From: Tannerella sp.
GTDB lineage: Bacteria; Bacteroidota; Bacteroidia; Bacteroidales; Tannerellaceae
Length of the DNA stretch: 10,687 nt
Assembly: GCA_031282485.1 (NCBI GenBank)
Contig: JAITDQ010000145.1
Location: forward strand, 1 to 10,687
Direction of reading: 5' to 3'
A program made the position numbers and the translations under genes. Numbering within the stretch: position 1 is the stretch's first letter; each line of letters starts with the position of its first letter. Below are positions 5,664 to 10,687 of the stretch, one piece after another. The notes under the pieces were generated by a model. The model searched no databases. It was given only the letters and a program-made list of their open reading frames with translations, and had not been told where the DNA came from.

Positions 5664-8372
5664 ATGGAACGAAATCATCATTACACCGGCCTTTCCGATA
5701 AACAAATCGTCGAAAGCCGGAAGATTCACGGGGAAAATGTATTGACCCCCCCGAAAAAAGAATCCCTCTGGGTACGGTTCTTCGGGAAGTTTACCGACCC
5801 GATTATTGTCATCCTGCTGATAGCGCTGGCATTGTCGGCAGGCGTTTCCTGCTACGAATATTTCTCGGGGCATGGCGCCGTCGGCGTCTTCTTTGAGCCG
5901 GCAGGCATCCTGACCGCCATTCTGCTGGCGACCGTAGTCGGGTTCTGGTTTGAACTGAGTGCAAACAAAAAGTTTGAAATCCTGAACAGGGTGAACGACG
6001 ATACGCTGGTGAAGGTGATTCGAAGCGGGAATATCCGTCAGATATTCAAACGGGAGATTGTTGTCGGCGACATCGTCATCATGGAAACCGGCGACGAAGT
6101 CCCGGCCGACGGCGAACTGCTGGACGCCGTCTCGCTGCAAGTCAACGAATCGACGCTGACGGGCGAGCCTGTCGCCCGTAAAACGACGAATCCGGCCGGC
6201 TTCGACAAAGAGGCCACCTACCCGTCGAATCATGTAATGAAAGGTACGACCATTGCCGACGGGCATTGCATCATGCGGGTCTTCAAAGTGGGCGACGCCA
6301 CCGAATACGGGAAAGTCTACGAAGGCGCACAAATCGACAGCAGTGTCGAAACGCCGTTGAACAGGCAGCTTGACCGCCTGGCGGATTTGATTACGAAAGC
6401 AAGTTATGCCATTGCCGGACTGATTATTGCCGGTCGTCTGGTTAGCTATTTCGTCGATGCGGGCGGTTTGCAGGTGACGGACTGGATTCAATTCGGCGGC
6501 TTCGTGCTGCAGACGGTGATGATTGCCGTGACGGTGATTGTCGTAGCCGTCCCCGAAGGTCTGCCGATGAGCGTCACGCTCAGCCTGGCGCTGAGCATGA
6601 AACGGATGCTCTCGACCAACAATCTGGTTCGCAAGATGCACGCCTGCGAAACCATGGGCGCCACAACCGTTATCTGTACCGACAAAACGGGAACGCTGAC
6701 GCAAAACCGGATGCAAATTTATCAAACGAATTTTTACGGATACGACGGCGCCCTCTCGACCGCTACGGAAACCGGGAAACTGATTGCCGAAGGCATCGCC
6801 GTTAATTCCACCGCCTGGCTGGATTTCACCGACGACGCCAAAATCAACGCGCTGGGCAACCCGACCGAAGGGGCGCTGCTCCTCTGGCTGCACGAGAACG
6901 GCATCAACTACCTGCCCTTGCGGGAAGGTGCGGAAATCGTCGAACAGCTGACGTTTTCCACCGAACGCAAATACATGGCGACGGTCGTGCAGTCGCCCCT
7001 GTCCGGCAAAAAAATCCTGTACGTAAAAGGCGCACCCGAAATCGTACTGTCGTTCTGCAAAAACATTCCCGTGCCGGTAACGGAAATTCATGCGCAGCTG
7101 CTTCAATACCAGAATCAGGCCATGCGCACACTGGGATTTGCATATCAGGTGATTGAAAACGGCGCCGAATGTATCAGGAACGGCAAACTGGCGGAAGACC
7201 TCAACCTGACGTATCTGGGGATTGCCGCCATTTCCGACCCGGTGCGCAAAGACGTCCCCGACGCAGTCCGGAACTGTATCAACGCCGGCATCAACATAAA
7301 AATCGTCACCGGCGATACCCCCGGCACAGCGAAGGAAATAGGCCGTCAAATCGGATTGTGGAACGAAAACGAGCCGGAGGAACATCATCTTACCGGAACG
7401 GAATTTGCCGGTATGCCGGACGAAGAACTCCTGACGCGGATAAACGATTTGAAAATCCTCTCCCGCGCCCGCCCGATGGACAAGCAGCGGCTGGTACAGC
7501 TCCTGCAGCAAAAAGGCCAGGTCGTAGCCGTCACCGGCGACGGCACCAACGACGCCCCGGCTTTGAACGCCGCCCAGGTAGGCCTGTCCATGGGCGACGG
7601 CACCTCCGTAGCCAAGGAAGCAAGCGACATTACCATTCTGGACAACTCGTTCGGCAGCATATCGCGCGCCGTCATGTGGGGACGTTCGCTGTATCAAAAC
7701 ATCCAGCGATTCATCCTCTTTCAGATGACGATCAACGTAGCCGCCTGTATCATCGTGCTGATTGGCGCTTTCCTCGGAACGGAATCGCCGCTGACCGTCA
7801 CGCAGATGTTATGGGTGAACCTGATTATGGACACCTTTGCCGCCCTGGCGCTGGCCTCTCTGCCGCCCAACGAAAAGGTAATGAACGACAAACCGCGTAA
7901 AACGACCGACCATATCATCAGCCGGCCGATGACCGGAGGTATTTTGAGCACAGGACTTATTTTCGTGGCAGCGCTGTTCGGCCTGATTCAGTATTTCAAA
8001 CACGCCGATGTCACATCATTAAGCGAATTTGACTTCGCGGAATTTGGACGCAGCTTCTTCAATTTCAGTCCCGGAAACGGCCTTTCGGCATACGAACTGT
8101 CCCTGTTCTTCACCGTCTTTGTGATGCTTCAGTTCTGGAACATGTTCAACGCCAAAGCCTTCATGTCGGGCAAGTCGGCCTTCCACGCACTAAGCGCGTG
8201 CAAAGGCTTCCTGTCCGTTGCCGCAGTCATACTGCTCGGACAGTGGTTCATTGTCACGGCCGGAAGAGAAATGTTCAGCGTAGTCCCGCTCCAATACTCC
8301 GACTGGGGCATCATCATCGGGGTTACGTCGACAGTCCTCTGGGTTGGAGAGATAAAGAGGCTTTTCAAATAA
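5664..8372 (+). CDS. Calcium-translocating P-type ATPase, PMCA-like (type IIB)
   Basis: A 902-residue inner-membrane pump that uses ATP to export Ca2+. Domains in order: cytoplasmic N terminus; M1-M2 (about 45-97); actuator domain with the dephosphorylation motif LTGEP (165-169); M3-M4 (about 245-305) with VAVPEGLP (294-301), where Glu298 corresponds to the Ca2+ ligand of M4; phosphorylation site DKTGTLT with Asp340; nucleotide domain with FSTERKYMA (431-439) and KGAPE (455-459); TGDTPGTA (549-556); hinge GDGTNDAPAL (625-634); then six C-terminal helices. M6 reads LWVNLIMDTFAALALA, with Asn719 and Asp723 as Ca2+ ligands. M5 has FQMTINVAA without the acidic residue of SERCA, as in PMCA, suggesting one Ca2+ per cycle. 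There is no long calmodulin-type tail. It begins 10 bases after pgi, so it is probably cotranscribed. Its stop is one base from that of the opposing gene. Calcium specificity is inferred from motifs. Confidence 0.93.
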   Translation: MERNHHYTGLSDKQIVESRKIHGENVLTPPKKESLWVRFFGKFTDPIIVILLIALALSAGVSCYEYFSGHGAVGVFFEPAGILTAILLATVVGFWFELSANKKFEILNRVNDDTLVKVIRSGNIRQIFKREIVVGDIVIMETGDEVPADGELLDAVSLQVNESTLTGEPVARKTTNPAGFDKEATYPSNHVMKGTTIADGHCIMRVFKVGDATEYGKVYEGAQIDSSVETPLNRQLDRLADLITKASYAIAGLIIAGRLVSYFVDAGGLQVTDWIQFGGFVLQTVMIAVTVIVVAVPEGLPMSVTLSLALSMKRMLSTNNLVRKMHACETMGATTVICTDKTGTLTQNRMQIYQTNFYGYDGALSTATETGKLIAEGIAVNSTAWLDFTDDAKINALGNPTEGALLLWLHENGINYLPLREGAEIVEQLTFSTERKYMATVVQSPLSGKKILYVKGAPEIVLSFCKNIPVPVTEIHAQLLQYQNQAMRTLGFAYQVIENGAECIRNGKLAEDLNLTYLGIAAISDPVRKDVPDAVRNCINAGINIKIVTGDTPGTAKEIGRQIGLWNENEPEEHHLTGTEFAGMPDEELLTRINDLKILSRARPMDKQRLVQLLQQKGQVVAVTGDGTNDAPALNAAQVGLSMGDGTSVAKEASDITILDNSFGSISRAVMWGRSLYQNIQRFILFQMTINVAACIIVLIGAFLGTESPLTVTQMLWVNLIMDTFAALALASLPPNEKVMNDKPRKTTDHIISRPMTGGILSTGLIFVAALFGLIQYFKHADVTSLSEFDFAEFGRSFFNFSPGNGLSAYELSLFFTVFVMLQFWNMFNAKAFMSGKSAFHALSACKGFLSVAAVILLGQWFIVTAGREMFSVVPLQYSDWGIIIGVTSTVLWVGEIKRLFK

Positions 8373-8373
8373 C

Positions 8374-10155
8374 CTATTTCTTCACCACTTTGGCAAATGT
8401 CCCGTTTACCCGGAGGAAATACAACCCCTGCGGATATGCGGACAGGTCAACGCAGTCGCTGACGACTTCCCGCAACAGTGCGCCCCGTACGTCGTATACT
8501 TTTACGTTGCTTTCCGCCCCCAGAAAGACAATGCCCGGCGTGGGATTCGGATAAGGCAGGACGGCAGTTGCAGGTGCCGGCGGAACGTTGCCGACAACAT
8601 CCCGGTAAAACGGATGCAGTTCGAGGTTGCCGTCCATCAGCCCGAAATACTGTTCAATGGGATGTCCCCCGTTTTGCGATTTGACGGGTTCATCGTATGC
8701 CTCAAAGTAAAACGATGGAATATTATCGCGGGCAATCCATTCGAGAAATCCGTTCAGGTACCTCGCGGCCTTTTGCTGCGAAGGGATTTGAACGAAGCCG
8801 TCATCCACGCCATACTGCCCGCCGGAATAGGGAGAGCCTGTCTCGGTAAGCAAAACGAATTTGGAAGGAAATGCAGCCGCATGGCCGGCATACGTTTGGA
8901 TGAGCGCAGCGGTCATTTCATTTTCGGGCGTCCTGTCCCACGTACCGCAGTAGATATTCACGCCGACGAAGTCGAGCCTGTCCAGCACGGCGCGGCTCCA
9001 GGAAACATCCGGTATGTCCGCACTTCCGACGGGGATGACGAATCCGGCGTCTTGCACAGCCTTGCGGACGGCGTCGATACATGAAACATGCGTAGCCGGA
9101 GCAATTCCCGCCAGGCTACATTCGTTGCCGACGACGATAAGGTCCGGCGCCGGCCCGGTTTCGAGTATTTGCCGCAAACCCTGTATCTGCGCGTTGTTCT
9201 CGGACGTGTTGTTGGTTACGTAAACGCCGATCATCGTCCGCAAACCCTGTTCCTTGGCAATTTTATTGATGTACGGGAGGCCATTGTTCAGCGTCCCGAA
9301 GGTTTTGACCCACTTTGTGAGCCGGGCAACGGGCGCCATTCTTGCGCGTGTCGCTTCTTCGGAGAGGGGATGACCGAACGGTTCCCCGTTGAGGGCAAGC
9401 GAGACGTTAAGTCCCCAGAACGGCGTCGTGAGTGGTTCGCGGGGCAGCCACACGAAAGAGGCCGGTGCACTGAACGCGCCCGACATGCGGGTGACAGCCT
9501 TGATGAGCAGCGACCCGTCGGAAGGTACGGTGAACGTCGTACCGGCGCCGTAAGTCTGTGCGGAAGCGGAAGTGGCAGGGTCGCTGCCGTCCTGTGTATA
9601 CAGGATGACGCCTCCGTCCCGGCATGAGAGCGTGATACGCCGTCCCGCGTCCGCCAGTCCCGGGCGGATATCCGGTACGGGTGGTTGCGGACGGTTCGTC
9701 CAGAAATCCTCCCGGTTCACCGTGAGCGGCCGGCCGATGTATTTCCCGTTCATATAACCGGCGTTCACATTACTCCCGTCGATACCGCCGAACGCAGTCC
9801 GCAGTACGAGGTAAAAACTGACATTGACGATCGCAAAATCGCCCTGTCCTCCGGTAGTAATGTTTATCGAGAAATTGCCCGACGCATCAATAGCGTTCAG
9901 ATAGTTATTGTTGTAAGGCTTCACATAATCGTCGCCCCACGAAGCGCGAAGCATCGCAATGACGGCGTATTGAGCGGCGTTATTTTCCGTAAGTTCGTCC
10001 CATACAACCCGCCCCTCGGCGACGCCTCCTTCTCCAATCGGCGGAATGTAATTGATGACAATTTCCGGGTCTGCGGCGCTAATCCGGTTCATGCCGGCGC
10101 AGAACAGTATTCCGACCATAAGGCATGCAAGTCTTTGAAAAAATGAATGTTTCAT
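8374..10155 (-). CDS. Secreted GH17 beta-1,3-glucanase-like protein with T9SS sorting domain
   Basis: A 593-residue exported protein, read from an ATG whose complement is 10153-10155. Residues 1-27 form a signal peptide (basic start, hydrophobic 9-21, cleavage near I-S-A/A). About 30-150 form a beta-rich domain with KPYNNNY (79-85) and SINITTGGQGDFA (96-108), resembling accessory domains I recall ahead of other secreted glycosidases. About 160-236 is a chitobiase/hexosaminidase C-terminal-like domain (ILYTQDGSDP, 184-193). About 245-520 is a GH17 TIM barrel: VGNE (342-345) supplies the likely acid/base Glu345, and LTETGSPYSGG (436-446) the likely nucleophile Glu438. FYFEAYDEPVK (482-492) and YFGLMDGN (503-510) match the family's C-terminal end. 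Residues 530-593 form a T9SS type A domain: YPNP (535-538), VKVYDVRG, YPQGLYFLRV and terminal KVVKK. The probable role is surface or secreted degradation of beta-1,3-glucan; linkage preference is unproven. It has its own promoter and stands outside any visible utilisation locus. Confidence 0.88.
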   Translation of the reverse strand: MKHSFFQRLACLMVGILFCAGMNRISAADPEIVINYIPPIGEGGVAEGRVVWDELTENNAAQYAVIAMLRASWGDDYVKPYNNNYLNAIDASGNFSINITTGGQGDFAIVNVSFYLVLRTAFGGIDGSNVNAGYMNGKYIGRPLTVNREDFWTNRPQPPVPDIRPGLADAGRRITLSCRDGGVILYTQDGSDPATSASAQTYGAGTTFTVPSDGSLLIKAVTRMSGAFSAPASFVWLPREPLTTPFWGLNVSLALNGEPFGHPLSEEATRARMAPVARLTKWVKTFGTLNNGLPYINKIAKEQGLRTMIGVYVTNNTSENNAQIQGLRQILETGPAPDLIVVGNECSLAGIAPATHVSCIDAVRKAVQDAGFVIPVGSADIPDVSWSRAVLDRLDFVGVNIYCGTWDRTPENEMTAALIQTYAGHAAAFPSKFVLLTETGSPYSGGQYGVDDGFVQIPSQQKAARYLNGFLEWIARDNIPSFYFEAYDEPVKSQNGGHPIEQYFGLMDGNLELHPFYRDVVGNVPPAPATAVLPYPNPTPGIVFLGAESNVKVYDVRGALLREVVSDCVDLSAYPQGLYFLRVNGTFAKVVKK

Positions 10156-10188
10156 GATGATGTTTTTTTTGATGTTTATAATTGCTCA

Positions 10189-10220
10189 CAAAGATAAAAT
10201 GAACTTTGTAAATAAACAAA
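10189..10220 (-). promoter_or_regulatory. Bacteroidota-type promoter of the GH17 gene
   Basis: On the minus strand, TTTG (complement of 10217-10220) is followed after 20 bases by TATCTTTG (complement of 10189-10196). Both elements match the Bacteroidota -33 and -7 consensus with correct spacing. Transcription should start near 10182-10184, giving a leader of about 28 bases with an A8 tract just before the ATG, instead of a Shine-Dalgarno. The -7 octamer is identical to those at 878-885 and 1494-1501. Confidence 0.8.
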
Positions 10221-10268
10221 TGAATTTATAATGGTTAGCGATGCGAAATTTTAACATGTGACGGTTTG

Positions 10269-10355
10269 TAGAGACACCCAAATTGGACGTTTCCGCATGT
10301 TCCGTCGGGACGGAATACCGGGGGATTGCCCGTTTCTACCAACATATTGTCTCTA
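10269..10355. repeat. 87-bp segment bounded by inverted repeats with an internal hairpin
   Basis: TAGAGACA (10269-10276) and TGTCTCTA (10348-10355) are perfect 8-base inverted repeats enclosing 71 bases. Inside is a 16-base near-palindrome TTCCGTC-GG-GACGGAA (10300-10315). The segment is more GC-rich than the AT-rich DNA on both sides. It could be a short repeated element or remnant of one, or a structured regulatory site upstream of the glucanase promoter. A single copy in this window cannot decide. Confidence 0.45.
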
Positions 10356-10380
10356 TCGAACTTATTTTAAATTCTGAAAT

Positions 10381-10397
10381 TTACTGTAAAACAGTAA
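10381..10397. repeat. Small inverted repeat TTACTG/CAGTAA
   Basis: TTACTG (10381-10386) and CAGTAA (10392-10397) are perfect 6-base arms around a 5-base spacer in AT-rich DNA, about 160 bases upstream of the glucanase -33 box. Shape and size would suit an operator or a weak hairpin. No T-run follows immediately on either strand, so it is not called a terminator. Confidence 0.35.
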
Positions 10398-10554
10398 GAT
10401 AAGACATTGTTTTTGTTTTATGGGGTACGAATTAGAGCGGATTTTGAATACCTGTTTGGCCGCTTCTGACTGTCATGCCCGAATGGTTTACTTTTAAGCC
10501 GCAAGGGTAGGCTTTTCTCCGCAAACTTCCAAAAAAGTCTTAACGCGGGAAACG

Positions 10555-10592
10555 GAAAGCCTCCCTTGGAAATAAATCCAAGGAAGGCTTTC
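10555..10592 (-). terminator. Terminator-like hairpin for the minus-strand gene at the right edge
   Basis: GAAAGCCTCCCTTGG (10555-10569) and CCAAGGAAGGCTTTC (10578-10592) form a 15-base stem around an 8-base loop. The single non-Watson-Crick position is a G-U wobble in minus-strand RNA but a C-A mismatch in plus-strand RNA, so the hairpin is complete only when transcribed from the minus strand. It lies 30-68 bases past the stop of the gene at 10623-10687. No U-tract follows directly; the next bases include TTTCC and a T6 run comes 19-24 bases later. It is therefore not a textbook intrinsic terminator, although stem and placement fit. Confidence 0.55.
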
Positions 10593-10622
10593 AGAATCAG
10601 GGGATAAGCGGTGGTAGCCCCG

Positions 10623-10687
10623 TTAAAACTTGTAGGCCAGTCCTGCCGAAACAAGCAGCCTGTCCCATGTACTGCCGAGTTTGTATT
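10623..10687 (-). CDS. C-terminal end of a probable outer-membrane beta-barrel protein (5' truncated)
   Basis: Read on the minus strand, the last 20 residues are YKLGSTWDRLLVSAGLAYKF followed by TAA (complement of 10623-10625). Residues alternate between hydrophobic and polar near the end (L-V-S-A-G-L-A-Y-K-F) and the protein stops on Phe. This is the usual final strand and C-terminal aromatic signal of outer-membrane beta-barrels recognised by BamA. Other frames here give nothing family-like. A strong hairpin lies just downstream on the same strand, supporting a real gene end. With only 20 residues visible, the kind of barrel (porin-like, OmpA-like or receptor) cannot be told. Confidence 0.55.
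   Translation of the reverse strand, partial: YKLGSTWDRLLVSAGLAYKF

Larger units (their letters stand above)
10156..10622. other. Intergenic region between two minus-strand genes
   Basis: There are 467 bases without a credible gene. From the left it contains an A8 run on the minus strand (complement of 10163-10170) just before the glucanase ATG, that gene's promoter (10189-10220), an 87-base segment bounded by inverted repeats (10269-10355), an AT-rich stretch with a small inverted repeat (10381-10397), and a terminator-like hairpin (10555-10592) for the gene on the right. A 78-residue minus-strand reading frame at 10418-10654 runs through the hairpin and overlaps the neighbouring gene in another frame, so it is not accepted. 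About 10400-10550 shows nothing I can name. Confidence 0.7.

Noticed and set aside
4298..5665. A 455-codon minus-strand frame almost coextensive with pgi
   Set aside because: Antisense shadow of pgi with skewed composition and no family motif; pgi itself has complete catalytic signatures.
5454..7697. A 747-codon open frame on the minus strand opposite pgi and the ATPase
   Set aside because: It runs across two well-supported genes, is rich in Phe, His, Val, Arg, Asp and Gly as expected from the complement of GC-rich third positions, and shows no recognisable domain.
10468..10477. GACTGTCATG, complementary to CATGACAGTC at 898-907
   Set aside because: A 10-base match between two gaps of about 350 and 470 bases, counting both strands, is expected by chance roughly one time in three.
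10418..10654. A 78-codon minus-strand frame in the right-hand gap
   Set aside because: It overlaps the outer-membrane protein's end in a different frame and runs through the terminator-like hairpin; its sequence shows no family features.

Overview
The window looks like chromosomal DNA from a member of the Bacteroidota, most likely Bacteroidales. Four things support this: a TIGR01201/HU-HIG-type HU-like protein; a lysS-gpsA-pgi gene order that I recall as typical of Bacteroides and relatives; three promoters that share the Bacteroidota -7 box TATCTTTG; and AT-rich leaders without Shine-Dalgarno sequences in front of most genes. A secreted glycosidase with a type IX secretion (T9SS) type A C-terminal sorting domain favours a T9SS-bearing lineage (Tannerella, Porphyromonas or Odoribacter relatives) over Bacteroides proper. 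I cannot assign a species.

Layout. Positions 1-117 hold the last 38 residues of a TonB-family energy transducer, followed closely by a DJ-1/YajL-type gene (161-706). A 345-base gap (707-1051) has no gene but contains a tandem direct repeat, a -7 promoter box and a dense set of inverted repeats overlapping and following that box. It leads into an HU-like DNA-binding protein (1052-1450). A very clear promoter (1471-1501) then drives a compact plus-strand run: lysS (1526-3259), gpsA (3274-4275), pgi (4313-5653) and a type IIB calcium-pumping P-type ATPase (5664-8372), with gaps of 14, 37 and 10 bases. These are probably one transcription unit combining lysyl-tRNA charging, glycerol-3-phosphate supply for phospholipids, glycolysis/gluconeogenesis, and calcium export.

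The ATPase converges, with a single base between stop codons, on a minus-strand gene (8374-10155) for a secreted multidomain GH17 beta-1,3-glucanase-like enzyme. It has a signal peptide, an accessory beta-sandwich-like domain, a chitobiase-C-like domain, a GH17 barrel and a T9SS sorting domain, plus its own textbook promoter. A 467-base non-coding region (10156-10622) follows, with nested inverted repeats and, at its far end, a terminator-like hairpin. That hairpin is fully paired only in minus-strand RNA and serves a minus-strand gene whose last 20 residues (10623-10687) look like the final strand of an outer-membrane beta-barrel.

Most of the window is ordinary housekeeping sequence and I see no clear new multi-gene system. 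The parts most worth a second look are the repeat-rich control region before the HU-like gene, the architecture of the GH17 protein, the nested repeats in the right-hand gap, and the one-base convergence between the ATPase and the glucanase.
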